64,000 nt of DNA from JAENVT01 sp031370825 (GTDB taxonomy: Bacteria > Actinomycetota > Acidimicrobiia > Acidimicrobiales > Ilumatobacteraceae): positions 1 through 64,000 of the forward strand of contig JANMRB010000157.1 in assembly GCA_031370825.1 (NCBI GenBank), written 5' to 3'. Numbering within the stretch: the stretch's first letter is position 1; each line of letters begins with the position of its first letter. The translations under genes were made by a program, and so were the position numbers. Under the pieces are notes generated by a model that was given only the letters and a program-made list of their open reading frames with translations, was not told the DNA's origin and did not search any database. Positions 40,930-50,143 of the stretch are shown one piece after another.

Positions 40930-43900
40930 ATGGATCTGATCATTTCGACACCGCAAGGCGAGGCCGAGATCTCGATCAATGCCGTCCACGAGTCGGTGAC
41001 CATCGGTGACCTGCTGGGCCGCGTGCTCAGTTCAACACCTCCGACGCTGGTCTACATCGACGCTCGACCGACGCCGACCGGAACCTTGATCAGTGCGGCG
41101 GGGCTCGTCACTGGGTCCCTCATCGAGCTCGTCGCCCCGCTGGAGCGGGCCGGAGACGGGGAGATCACCCTGGTGCAGGCGGCCGGCGAAGGTGCGGGCA
41201 ATCGTCGCCCGCTGCAACCCGGCCGTTATTCGCTCGGGACCGCTCGCCGAGCCAACGTCAGCCCGCTGACGTTCAACCAGGTTCTGGTACCCCGCTGCGA
41301 GATCGTCGTCGAGAACTCCAACCAGGTCACCGTTGCTGCCGACCAGGGTGATCTCGACGGGTATCCGGCGACCAACCCTTCCCGGTGGGACGAACAGCGT
41401 CTGCGCATCGGCCATCGGGTCTTCAGACTCGACGGCCCGGACAACGATCGAGCCGCGTCGCTGACGCCGACCGCGCTCGGTCAGCTCAACTTGGTTCGCG
41501 CATCTCGCGACGAGCAGCCGTCGGAACCCGAGCCAGATGGTCGCAGCCGCCGCCGTAGCCGGCGCGGCGCCCGGGCCGAAGTGACCCCGCCACCTCCGGT
41601 CGTCCCCGCGGACCCCGCACGAGTCGCCTACGAGACCGAGCTCGACAGCATCCGCCGGACACATCTCGACCTGGGCGAGGTCGTGCGGCGGGCAACGAAG
41701 CTCTCCGAACGCCTCTGGGAACGCCGGCCCGCTGACGACGACGCGTTCGTGTTCAGTGTCGGGCTCGCCGACCAGAGATGGATGCCTGAGGACGGCGTGG
41801 GGGGCGATCGCCGCGACCTGGCGATCCTGCCGTCGGCACCCGTGCTGGTGGATCTCGTCAACCAGCGCGGCGTCGGCTTTGCCAGCACTCCTCCGCAGGC
41901 CCGCGCCGCCGCACGAGCGCTCGTGATGCAGGCCTGTGTCGCACACAGCCCTGCGGACCTCGACGTCGTCGTGCTGGCAACGCCTGCCGGCGCGGCGCGT
42001 TGGGAATGGATCAAGTGGCTGCCCCATGCGCGGGGATCGCATGGCGTGCAACTGCTGTGCGACGAGGAGGCGATCACCGACTGGGTCAACTCCCAGCGGA
42101 CTCTCACCACAGTTGTCGCCAGCATCCAATCACTCGGCCGGCCGATCACACCGAGCCGATTGACACTTGCGGTGGTCGATGACCCGGCACTGTGGCGCGG
42201 GCGGGCCGCGATGTTGAGAGGTTTGTTCGCCGAGGCACAACTTCCCGTTCGCTTCGTGGCCATCACCGACCGGGCCGACGATGTGCCCGCCGTCTGCACG
42301 ACTGTCGTCCGAATCGAGGCAAACGGTGCCGCAGAGGTCGATTACCCGATCAGCGGGCCGACGATCGTCGACGTCGTGCCATTCGTTCTCGAACACGACG
42401 TCGCGGTCGCCGCGGCGCGACGGCTCAGCCCCCTCGAAGATCACACCGTGCTGCAGTCCGCCAAGCCAGTGCTGCCGCCGATGGTGTCGTTGGCGTCGCT
42501 GATCGATCCAGACGGATTCGACGCCAGCCGCATCGCAGATCGATGGGATGCCAGCCGCAAGAGTCGGCGATTGCGAGTGGCGGTGGGTTGTGGTGAATCC
42601 GGGCCAGTCGAGCTCGACCTCGCCGACGATGGTCCCCATGTGCTGATCGTTGGTGCGGCGCGGTCCGGCAAGACCGACCTCATGCGAACGATCGTCTCGT
42701 CGCTGATCGCCGCCAACGACCCATCGGCTGTCAACATCATCTGCGTCGAGCCGGACGACGGCGCCTCGTTCGGCGCCTTCGCCGATGTCGACCATCTCGT
42801 CGGTTTCGTCGACCACTTCGACGAGCACGCCGGCGTTCGACTGCTGCGTGCTCTGCAATCCGAGGTCAATCGACGGGCCCGTGCTCTCGCCGACCATCAC
42901 GGTTCCAATATTGCCGACAACGACTCACCGCCGATCCCCCGTCTGGTCATCATGCTCGACGACGCCGACGATGTCGTCACACGTCATGCCGCGTTCCTGC
43001 CACAACTCATCGAGATCGCCGATCGCTCGCGTCATCTCGGGCTCCATCTGGTCGTCGCCGCCGGTCAGCTCTCACGATCGATCGAACACACGTTGAAGTC
43101 GTTTGCCAACATCCGCATCGGCCTTCGCATGAACGACCCGACCGAGGCAATCGCGCTGATGGGCAATCGCGAGCCGGTCCAGATCTCGTTGCACACGCCG
43201 GGTCGTGGCGCGGTTCGCATCGGAGACGTTGCTTCGGTGCCGGTCCAGTTCGCTTCGGCTGCCGCAACGTCGGGTGATCTCATGGAGATCACACCGTTCA
43301 TCCTCGCTCGCGACCTCAACGCCGCTGAACGCAAAGTCACTGCGCGACCAGCCGATCCCGGTGCCGAATCGTGGCGCGAGGGTGGGGTGCGACAGCTCGT
43401 AGATGTGATTGGAAAAGCAGCCGCCAAACGCCAGGGTCGGGTACGGCTACCGATCCTGTGTCCCGAACTGCCAACGGATCTGCCGTACGAGCTGATCTCA
43501 TCGCCGCAAGCCAGCACCTCGGACGCCGACGGTGCGGCGTTCGGTCTCAGCGACCTTCCCGACGATCACACCCAGAACGCCCGACGATGGAACCCAGCGC
43601 ACGATGGGAACCTGCTGCTCATCGGTGGCACCCCGGCCGAACGCTCGAGTGCATTGGCGACGTTGTTCGTCGCATCCACCGACCGCATGCCGCCCGATCG
43701 CCTGCACGGCTATGTCATCGACTGCGCAACTGGCCCGCTGACCCGGTTGGGAGTGCTCGAATCGCTTCCTGCCTGTGGTGGCGTTGCCTCGATCGACGAC
43801 CCCGATCGCATCATGCGGGTGCTGGCGCGCCTTGCCGACGAGCTCGACCATCGCGCCGGGCGCGATCACGCCTCGTCCGAAGGTCACATCATGCTGGTGA

Positions 43901-44985
43901 TCAACGACGTCGCGGCACTGCTGCGCACCCTCGAACTTGGCGGCGAGTTCGAACAAGGTCGCGACCTGCTCGAGCGCATCGTCAGCAACGGTCCGATGCA
44001 CGGCATCAGCACGTTGATGAGCGCTGCAGTTGAAAACGCCGCACCGGCGCGCATGGTCGGCCAGTTCCAGCAGCGCATCATCTTGCACCTCGACGATCGC
44101 AGCGCCTACCGGGCGATGGGAATCGAGCCGGGTCGGATCCCTGTTCAAGCTCACGGAAGAGCCGTCACACTTCCGGACCTAGTCGAGATCCAGATCGGGA
44201 TGATCGCTGATCTGGCGGAGGCGGTCGCCGACCGGCGCGACCGGGCGGGGGCTGCACACGGTCCACAGCCTGTGGCCCGCACACCCGTCCACGTCTCACT
44301 GCCGGAGTTCGCCGGTGCAACCGAGTTCCGAGATGATCGCTGGCGGCTACCGATCGGTCTCGACGCGCGTACCTTGCAGCCGGCGGCATTGCACCTACAA
44401 CTGCCGGGCGGGGCCTTGGTCCTCGGCGATGCCGGTACCGGCAAGTCCACCGTGCTGGCCAACATCGCCCGATGCGCGCTCGGTGCCGAAGCGGCAGTCG
44501 ACATCCACGCCATCGCGTCGACGTGGAGCCCACTCCTGTTGTTGCCGCGGCTGGCCAGCTCCACGACCTTGGCAGGCATCGACAAATGGGCTGCCGAGTT
44601 TTTCAATCAAAGTGGCAGCGCCCGCCTGGTGCTCATCGACGACGCCGACCGACTCGAGGGCGAGGTCTTCGAACGGCTCGTCGCGTTGGACGACCCACGA
44701 CTCGTCGTGATTGCCGCGGGGCGCACACGCGATCTCGAGGTTCCAGGGCACTGGACCGTCCCGTTGCGCCGGTCTCGATCAGCTGTGATCTTGCACGCAC
44801 TTGCAGGCGACGGCGCCATGTTCGGCCTGCACCTGCGCGTGACATCGTCTCACCCGGCCGTGGGGCGCGGCTTGATCATCGACGATGACAAGACGACCCC
44901 TGTGTTGCTCGGTGGACCCGCCGAGGACGTCGCCACCGCAGAGCCGGCCCGCGCCAGCTCGACGGTTTGGAACGGTGGATCATGA
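40930..44985 (+). CDS. EccC/EssC-like FtsK-SpoIIIE ATPase with FHA-like N-terminus and three ATPase domains
   Basis: 1351 residues. Residues 1-80 form a ubiquitin-like beta domain and about 85-175 an FHA-like domain, as in EssC-type proteins. A basic linker follows, then three FtsK-type domains. Domain 1 has Walker A VGAARSGKTDL near 573-583 and acidic LVIMLDDADD. Domain 2 near 896 is degenerate (IGGTPAERSSA, no GKT). Domain 3 has LGDAGTGKSTVLA near 1163-1175 and RLVLIDDADRL. This three-domain chain is the layout of type VII secretion ATPases. No WXG100, EccB/D/E or mycosin gene is seen. I see no clear membrane helix, which differs from classic EccC. The stop overlaps the ATG of the next gene (ATGA). 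Confidence 0.85.
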   Translation: MDLIISTPQGEAEISINAVHESVTIGDLLGRVLSSTPPTLVYIDARPTPTGTLISAAGLVTGSLIELVAPLERAGDGEITLVQAAGEGAGNRRPLQPGRYSLGTARRANVSPLTFNQVLVPRCEIVVENSNQVTVAADQGDLDGYPATNPSRWDEQRLRIGHRVFRLDGPDNDRAASLTPTALGQLNLVRASRDEQPSEPEPDGRSRRRSRRGARAEVTPPPPVVPADPARVAYETELDSIRRTHLDLGEVVRRATKLSERLWERRPADDDAFVFSVGLADQRWMPEDGVGGDRRDLAILPSAPVLVDLVNQRGVGFASTPPQARAAARALVMQACVAHSPADLDVVVLATPAGAARWEWIKWLPHARGSHGVQLLCDEEAITDWVNSQRTLTTVVASIQSLGRPITPSRLTLAVVDDPALWRGRAAMLRGLFAEAQLPVRFVAITDRADDVPAVCTTVVRIEANGAAEVDYPISGPTIVDVVPFVLEHDVAVAAARRLSPLEDHTVLQSAKPVLPPMVSLASLIDPDGFDASRIADRWDASRKSRRLRVAVGCGESGPVELDLADDGPHVLIVGAARSGKTDLMRTIVSSLIAANDPSAVNIICVEPDDGASFGAFADVDHLVGFVDHFDEHAGVRLLRALQSEVNRRARALADHHGSNIADNDSPPIPRLVIMLDDADDVVTRHAAFLPQLIEIADRSRHLGLHLVVAAGQLSRSIEHTLKSFANIRIGLRMNDPTEAIALMGNREPVQISLHTPGRGAVRIGDVASVPVQFASAAATSGDLMEITPFILARDLNAAERKVTARPADPGAESWREGGVRQLVDVIGKAAAKRQGRVRLPILCPELPTDLPYELISSPQASTSDADGAAFGLSDLPDDHTQNARRWNPAHDGNLLLIGGTPAERSSALATLFVASTDRMPPDRLHGYVIDCATGPLTRLGVLESLPACGGVASIDDPDRIMRVLARLADELDHRAGRDHASSEGHIMLVINDVAALLRTLELGGEFEQGRDLLERIVSNGPMHGISTLMSAAVENAAPARMVGQFQQRIILHLDDRSAYRAMGIEPGRIPVQAHGRAVTLPDLVEIQIGMIADLAEAVADRRDRAGAAHGPQPVARTPVHVSLPEFAGATEFRDDRWRLPIGLDARTLQPAALHLQLPGGALVLGDAGTGKSTVLANIARCALGAEAAVDIHAIASTWSPLLLLPRLASSTTLAGIDKWAAEFFNQSGSARLVLIDDADRLEGEVFERLVALDDPRLVVIAAGRTRDLEVPGHWTVPLRRSRSAVILHALAGDGAMFGLHLRVTSSHPAVGRGLIIDDDKTTPVLLGGPAEDVATAEPARASSTVWNGGS

Positions 44986-45932
44986 TGCGCCGGGGAGACG
45001 GGATCGGCATCGAGGTCCTGCCGGATGCGCTCCGCGGAGTGCGGCTGCAACAAGATGCCCCCGGCCGAGTCGCCAAAGTTGCCGGCGTCGCCTGCGACAC
45101 CAACAACGATCTGCTGCTCCTCGACGGATTGACCCGCCTGCGCAGCCTGCTCGATGAGGCTGGTCAGCCGACGCGAGTGTGCATGTGGAGACCTGACTCC
45201 TACATCCAGTCGCTCGACGTCACGGGCTGGAGCACCACGGAGCTCAACTTGCACCGTTCCAGGCTGATCGACGTCTCGGCAACGATCGAGATCTCGTCGA
45301 GCGCACGAAGGCTTCTCGCCCATCTGCGTACCGACATGATCCGCCACCGGCGGGTCGAGCGCTTCGTTCGCCAGGCCGGTTTCGACCTCGAATCGATCGA
45401 GCCGACTCCGATGGCGATCGCCCGGCTGGTTCCCTCGTACACCATGAGGCTGATCGGCAATCGCGGCGACGCCGAGCCGTGGGTCGCCGTTGTGCACGAC
45501 CATGTTGTCCTGGCAGCCGCGCCGGCCACTGATGGCCGAACGGAAGCACATCGCAGCGAACTGCTGGCCACGAGCTGGTCGGCGTCGATCGAGGACCTTC
45601 GCGAGCGGTTGCTGGACCCGGCGCAACTCTCGGCCACCGTCAACGAACCTGCCGGCATCGGCGTGTCGGTCGGGTTGAGCCTCGTCGGAGACGCTTATCC
45701 CGAATTTCCGGACACTCATCCGGCATGGGGTCCCCGTCTTGCCGGAGCTTTGGGTGCAGCACTCGCCGCAGCGGGACTTGCCGGACGGGTGCACGAGGTG
45801 CAACCGCTGGTCGCCCCACACGCCTTCAGTGACGACGGCGGGGTTTGGGTGATCGAGCGGATCGGCGACGTAGCGCCGAGCGCGCAGTTGTCTGCCCCGC
45901 GCAAGAAATGGCTGCGACCAGCCGGTCGTTGA
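44982..45932 (+). CDS. Unknown protein coupled to the EccC-like ATPase, faint actin-like/PilM resemblance
   Basis: 316 residues, soluble. It starts at the ATG at 44982 within the EccC-like stop (ATGA) with GGTGG upstream, so the two are made together; an earlier in-frame ATG (44967) lies inside the ATPase gene. The opening GIGIEVLPDALRGVRLQQD and the segment VERFVRQAGFDLESIEPTPM recall PilM/actin-like proteins and also mycobacterial type VII-associated proteins of unknown function, but no ATP-binding signature is certain. It may be a dedicated partner of the ATPase. Convergent with the AAA-protease gene with 12 nt between stops. Confidence 0.7.
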   Translation: MMRRGDGIGIEVLPDALRGVRLQQDAPGRVAKVAGVACDTNNDLLLLDGLTRLRSLLDEAGQPTRVCMWRPDSYIQSLDVTGWSTTELNLHRSRLIDVSATIEISSSARRLLAHLRTDMIRHRRVERFVRQAGFDLESIEPTPMAIARLVPSYTMRLIGNRGDAEPWVAVVHDHVVLAAAPATDGRTEAHRSELLATSWSASIEDLRERLLDPAQLSATVNEPAGIGVSVGLSLVGDAYPEFPDTHPAWGPRLAGALGAALAAAGLAGRVHEVQPLVAPHAFSDDGGVWVIERIGDVAPSAQLSAPRKKWLRPAGR

Positions 45933-45944
45933 GCTGACCCGCCG

Positions 45945-47687
45945 CTAACTGGCGTTGCTGACCGTATCGGCGACGATCTCGTGGACGAGGTCGCCGGCCA
46001 GTTCGTCGTACTGGCACAACGCGTCGGCAACTGCCAACAGCGCAGTGCGATGCTCCAGCAGCATGCACGATGACCTGTCGGCCGCAGTGTTGAGCATCTC
46101 ATCGGCCTGCACCCTCGACCGCTCGTCGGCGAACACCTTCGCCGCCATGTTGCCGGCCATGTGCATCTGTGCCGCCTCCAGGCTCAACAAGCTGTCGCCT
46201 GCCCCGACCAGACCGATCAGCTGAGCAGCGATGTCGGTGGCGGCGGCCAGATCCGAGGCGATGCCGGTCGAGGCCTCACCGAATTCCTGGATCTCTGCAG
46301 CCCGGCCACCCAGGGCCACGACGATGAGATCGCGCAGCTCCGACGGCGTGCGCAGGTGGCGCTCTTCGCCATCGTCATGGGCAACGAGACCGAGCGAGCT
46401 CGACCGACGAAGAATCGACGCAACGCGAACTTCGCGGCCGACGAGCACGGCGATCACGGCGTGCCCGGCTTCGTGAATCGCGATCCGGCGACGCTCGTCG
46501 GGGTGGTAGCCGACGTCTTGAGCCAGACCGACCTCGGTGATCAACTGTGCCTCGACGAGGTCTTCGACGGTGAGGGCCTTGCGCCCGTCGCGCAGGGCGA
46601 TGATCAGCGCCTCGTCGAGCAACCGCTCGATCCGGACCGGGCTGTAGCCGGCGGTGCGATCGGCGATGCCGACTGCGCTGACAGAAGGATCGTGCGACTT
46701 CTTGTTGAGGTAGTAGTCGGCGATGGCGATGCGATCAGTGCGCGGCGGCAGATCGAAATGGATCGTGCGGTCGAACCGGCCCGGACGCATGAGTGCCGGG
46801 TCGAGACCGTCTGCCCGGTTGGTGGCCGCAAAGACCAACACGTTGGCGGCCTTCAACTTCGGTCGGGGGATGGCTTTGGCGGGCGGAAGCAGGAGGTTGA
46901 CCCGATCGATCATCTTGTTCTTGAACTTGCCCCATCCGGTCGGAAGATCGAAGCTCTGCATCTGCACGAGCAGTTCGTTGACGATGCCCGCTGCACCCTC
47001 GCGCATGCCGCTGCCCATGCCCGACCGAGCCATGCCGATCGCGTCGAACTCTTCGATGAACCCGATGGCGCCGCCTTCGGCTCGTGCCGCCTGGCGCAGG
47101 GCCTTGAAGAACTGGCGGATCTTGCGGTTCGTCATGCCGAAGAAATGCGACTGGAACTCACTGGCCGACACGAACAGGAACGGAACCTCGGCTTCGGCAG
47201 CGATCGCCTTGGCGAGATACGTCTTGCCTGTCCCCGGCGCACCTTCGAACAGCACGCCACGACGAGGTGAACCACCCATCTCATCGGCGAACGTCTCGTG
47301 ATTGAGAAAGAGGTTCAATGTGTCGATGGCCTCACGACGGGTGGCGTCGGCGCCGACCACATCGGCCAGGCGAATGGTGGAATCAGAAGGCCGCAACACC
47401 GTGTGCGGCGACTTCCCCGACGACATCAGCGGAATCATCATCATGCCGGTGATCAGCAGCAGCATCAGCCCCAGCAACGCCAGCTCCGGGCTGTCCCGGA
47501 TGATCGGCGGGATCCCGGGGCGCAGCGGGTGGCCACTCAATTCTCGATACCAGAACCATGCCAACGGCACGCCGAGCACGATGACCAGGCGCGTCAAGCG
47601 GTTCTGCCGCTTGCGCTCACGATTGGCGCTGGCATTGACCTGGCGGCCACGGAGTATGGATCCGTGCTGCATTTGGGTGATATCCAT
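45945..47687 (-). CDS. FtsH-like AAA+ zinc metalloprotease (M41)
   Basis: 580 residues. Two N-terminal membrane helices (33-46, 68-88), an AAA module and an M41 protease domain. Walker A GAPGTGKT (149-156), the arginine-finger region MRPGRFDR (300-307), zinc motif HEAGH (405-409) and the downstream TG-x3-DL (TGIASDLAAAT) with the third ligand Asp are intact. Odd points: Walker B reads FIEEFD where FtsH has FIDEID, and an insertion of about 30 residues (about 248-280) separates the pore region from AATNR. ATG at 47687 is chosen for its GGGAG box; ATG 47720 or GTG 47729 are possible. It is a paralogue rather than the housekeeping FtsH, likely a membrane protein quality-control or processing protease. 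Confidence 0.88.
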   Translation of the reverse strand: MDITQMQHGSILRGRQVNASANRERKRQNRLTRLVIVLGVPLAWFWYRELSGHPLRPGIPPIIRDSPELALLGLMLLLITGMMMIPLMSSGKSPHTVLRPSDSTIRLADVVGADATRREAIDTLNLFLNHETFADEMGGSPRRGVLFEGAPGTGKTYLAKAIAAEAEVPFLFVSASEFQSHFFGMTNRKIRQFFKALRQAARAEGGAIGFIEEFDAIGMARSGMGSGMREGAAGIVNELLVQMQSFDLPTGWGKFKNKMIDRVNLLLPPAKAIPRPKLKAANVLVFAATNRADGLDPALMRPGRFDRTIHFDLPPRTDRIAIADYYLNKKSHDPSVSAVGIADRTAGYSPVRIERLLDEALIIALRDGRKALTVEDLVEAQLITEVGLAQDVGYHPDERRRIAIHEAGHAVIAVLVGREVRVASILRRSSSLGLVAHDDGEERHLRTPSELRDLIVVALGGRAAEIQEFGEASTGIASDLAAATDIAAQLIGLVGAGDSLLSLEAAQMHMAGNMAAKVFADERSRVQADEMLNTAADRSSCMLLEHRTALLAVADALCQYDELAGDLVHEIVADTVSNAS

Positions 47688-47731
47688 GGATTCGACTCCC
47701 GTGTGTCGGTCAAGCGGCATGGCGGTCACAG

Positions 47732-47741
47732 TAAACGTTTA
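47732..47741. promoter_or_regulatory. 10-bp perfect palindrome before the FtsH-like gene
   Basis: TAAACGTTTA lies upstream of the candidate starts. A TTGACC (47773-47778, minus strand) with a weak TGCACA 17 nt on would place it just past the transcription start, as an operator might be. Confidence 0.3.
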
Positions 47742-47854
47742 ACGCAGAGTGTGCAACTGATTCACTGACAGTGGTCAACCGTTGTACGAGGGGCATTACT
47801 CATTGACGACTTCTTGAGCTTCGCGCGTGCCCATAAATGGGTGATGAGCTGGGA

Positions 47855-48277
47855 TCATTCCTCGGCAGCGGGGCGTTGCCGGGCCTGCTTGCGCTCGGCG
47901 ACCCGCCGCTTGGCGGCCAGCCGCTTACGAATCGCCGAAGCCGATGGACGCGTCGCCCGCCGCGCTGGAGGTGGCGGCTTGGCTGCTTCGTCGAGACGTT
48001 CCAATACAGCGGCCCAGGCCGTTGCCCGATTGCGGAACTGCGAGCGCGAACCGGCAGATGACGCAGTGATCGTCGGGCCCGCGGCGGCAACCACCCTGTC
48101 GCGGACGGTCGCTGCGAGCCCGGCCCGATCGACATCGATCGTGATCGTCACCGCTGTGTCGGATGTGTTGGCGTGCTGACCGCCGGGACCGCCCGAGCGG
48201 GTCGCCAGCCACGACACGGCGTCGGCCGCTATTCGCAGGCCGCGAGGAGTTGTGTACGCGCCGTCGACTGGTTCCAC
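47855..48277 (-). CDS. arfB: Ribosome-rescue peptidyl-tRNA hydrolase, ArfB/YaeJ type
   Basis: 140 residues. It hydrolyses peptidyl-tRNA on stalled ribosomes. The GGQ motif is seen in RSGGPGGQHANTSDTAV (GGQ at 32-34), and the C-terminal tail is the Lys/Arg-rich helix (IRKRLAAKRRVAERKQAR) that enters the empty mRNA channel. It is a short single-domain release factor homologue of normal ArfB length. GTG at 48277 has CAGAAT 7 nt upstream. Confidence 0.9.
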   Translation of the reverse strand: MEPVDGAYTTPRGLRIAADAVSWLATRSGGPGGQHANTSDTAVTITIDVDRAGLAATVRDRVVAAAGPTITASSAGSRSQFRNRATAWAAVLERLDEAAKPPPPARRATRPSASAIRKRLAAKRRVAERKQARQRPAAEE

Positions 48278-48284
48278 CGTTCAC

Positions 48285-48290
48285 ATTCTG
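48285..48290 (-). promoter_or_regulatory. Putative -10 box of arfB (leaderless)
   Basis: Minus-strand CAGAAT, 7 nt before the GTG at 48277; the hexamer is shared with clpS. Confidence 0.35.
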
Positions 48291-48331
48291 GTCGCGTTTA
48301 CCGAGGTGTGGCAGAGATGTGCGACCGGGAT

Positions 48332-48337
48332 TAGCGT
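48332..48337 (+). promoter_or_regulatory. Putative -10 box of the LarA-like gene (leaderless)
   Basis: TAGCGT lies 6 nt before the GTG start at 48344. Confidence 0.4.
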
Positions 48338-48343
48338 GGGCCG

Positions 48344-49603
48344 GTGAACCCATGGGAACAGCTCCTCGAAGGAATCGATCTTCCCTTCCACCCCGACCTT
48401 GCCATACCAGCCCTCACCGAGGTTGCGCTGGCGCTCCCTCAGCCCGATCCCGTCGATGACGTTGAAGCCGAGGCTCACCGGCAGGTCGTCGGGCGGCTGG
48501 CCGGCTCGGTCTCCAGCGGAATGACCATTGCCGTAGGTGCGGGCAGCCGCGGGATCGTCAAGCGCGTCGAACTGCTGCGCGGCGCAATCAGCGGGTTGCG
48601 CGAGCTAGGTGCGCAACCGTTCGTCGTGCCTGCGATGGGAAGCCACGGTGGTGCCACGGCAGAAGGACAACGATCGATGCTGGAGTCGCTGGGGATGACC
48701 GAGCAGGCCATCGATTGCGAGATCAGAGCAACGATGGAGACCGTCGAGGTTGCACGCACCGCCGACGGCATGCCGCTGTACCTCGACCGCCACGCCGCTG
48801 GCGCCGACCGGATCATGCCGGTCAACCGGATCAAGCCGCACACCTGTTTCAAGGGCCCGGTCGAGAGCGGCCTCACCAAGATGGCGGTGGTCGGCTTCGG
48901 CAAGCAGCCCGGCGCAGCGCAGATCCACGCATGCGGCCCGGTGGAGATGCGCAACCGGTTGCTCAACGGCATCGACGCCTTGAAGAAGACCGGTCGGCTG
49001 CTCGGTGGCGTGGGATCGCTCGAGTCCGCAGACGGTCAGGTCGTCAATGTGCGCGCGCTCACGGCCGAAGAGGTCGGCAGCGATGCCGAGATCACGCTGA
49101 CAGACGATGCCCGTGAACTGGTACCGCCGCTGCCGTTTCCCGTGATCGACGTGTTGATCATCGAGCAGGGCGGCAAGGACATCAGCGGCACAACGATGGA
49201 TCCGAACGTCACCGGCCGGTTCTGGGTTCACGGTCTCGCCGACTTGGAGGCACCGCGTGTCAGCACCATCGTCCTGCTCGGCATCACCGACGTCTCCGGC
49301 GGAAACGTGCTGGGGATCGGCTTTGCCGACTTCATCCCGTCCTCGGTCGCGGCCGGCATCAACTGGCAGAAGACCTATGTCAACTGCTTCACCGCGGGCC
49401 CGTCCGGAGTCCGGCGGAGCCGGATGCCGATGGTGCTGCCCACCGAGGACGACTGCATCAAGGCCGCCCTCAGCATGTGCGGAAAGGCCGTCGACGAGCC
49501 CAAGAGCGTGGTGCGAATCCGCAGCACTCTGCACCTCACCCGCTGCTGGGTCAGTGAGCCCCTGCTGTCTCAGCTCCCGGCGGGGGCTGAGATCATCTCC
49601 TGA
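48344..49603 (+). CDS. Lactate racemase-like (DUF2088/LarA-type) protein
   Basis: 419 residues. The N-terminal part matches the LarA-like DUF2088 domain (TIAVGAGSRGIVKRVELLRG, then PFVVPAMGSHGGATAEGQ). RIKPHTCFKGPVESGLTKM and GFGKQPGA form a second conserved block. True LarA uses a nickel-pincer cofactor made by LarB, LarC and LarE; none of these is visible here, so racemase activity is not assured. GTG at 48344 is chosen for the -10 box 6 nt upstream. Divergent from arfB, convergent with pyrE with 3 nt between. Confidence 0.8.
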   Translation: MNPWEQLLEGIDLPFHPDLAIPALTEVALALPQPDPVDDVEAEAHRQVVGRLAGSVSSGMTIAVGAGSRGIVKRVELLRGAISGLRELGAQPFVVPAMGSHGGATAEGQRSMLESLGMTEQAIDCEIRATMETVEVARTADGMPLYLDRHAAGADRIMPVNRIKPHTCFKGPVESGLTKMAVVGFGKQPGAAQIHACGPVEMRNRLLNGIDALKKTGRLLGGVGSLESADGQVVNVRALTAEEVGSDAEITLTDDARELVPPLPFPVIDVLIIEQGGKDISGTTMDPNVTGRFWVHGLADLEAPRVSTIVLLGITDVSGGNVLGIGFADFIPSSVAAGINWQKTYVNCFTAGPSGVRRSRMPMVLPTEDDCIKAALSMCGKAVDEPKSVVRIRSTLHLTRCWVSEPLLSQLPAGAEIIS

Positions 49604-49606
49604 TCT

Positions 49607-50143
49607 TCAGGTGGTGGCTGCCTCGGCCGCGTCCAGTTGGGCTCGGGTCAACAGGGCCGACATCGTCAGACCTTGCTCGGCCAGCGCTGCGCCGTGATCG
49701 GGGCTGCGATCGATCACGCAGACCACATGCTCGACGATCGCGCCGAGCGCCCGGAGTTGTTGCGTGGAGATCACAACCTGCCCACCTGTGGTGATGACAT
49801 CTTCGATCACAGTGACCCGCTTGCCGCTGATGTCGGCTCCCTCGGCAAGCTGGGCTGTGCCATACGACTTGGCCTCCTTGCGCACGAAAGCTGCCGGCAG
49901 GCCGGTGCGCAGCGAGAGCGCCGTGGCAATCGGGACGCCGCCCAACTCCAGCCCGGCCAAGACCTCGGTGCCGTGTGGCAGCAGCGGAACGAGCGCAGAT
50001 GCGATGTCGGCGAGCAGAACGGGGTCGGCCTCGAACCGGTACTTGTCGAAGTACTCCGTGGCGACCTGACCTGATCGAAGGGTGAACGTGCCCGTCAGCC
50101 GAGCGATCGAGTTGACCCGTTGAGCGAGTGAATCATGAGGCAT
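49607..50143 (-). CDS. pyrE: Orotate phosphoribosyltransferase
   Basis: 178 residues. It joins orotate and PRPP to give OMP in pyrimidine synthesis. The PRPP-binding motif VTVIEDVITTGGQ is intact, and FVRKEAKSYGTAQLAEG is the flexible catalytic loop with its Lys residues. The ATG at 50143 overlaps the tesB end by 11 nt; an earlier ATG at 50164 would overlap by 32. The upstream tesB-like gene is an unusual partner. Confidence 0.94.
   Translation of the reverse strand: MPHDSLAQRVNSIARLTGTFTLRSGQVATEYFDKYRFEADPVLLADIASALVPLLPHGTEVLAGLELGGVPIATALSLRTGLPAAFVRKEAKSYGTAQLAEGADISGKRVTVIEDVITTGGQVVISTQQLRALGAIVEHVVCVIDRSPDHGAALAEQGLTMSALLTRAQLDAAEAATT

Noticed and set aside
45945..47729. FtsH-like gene starting at GTG 47729
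   Set aside because: ATG 47687 has a better ribosome binding site; the earlier start cannot be excluded but is less likely.
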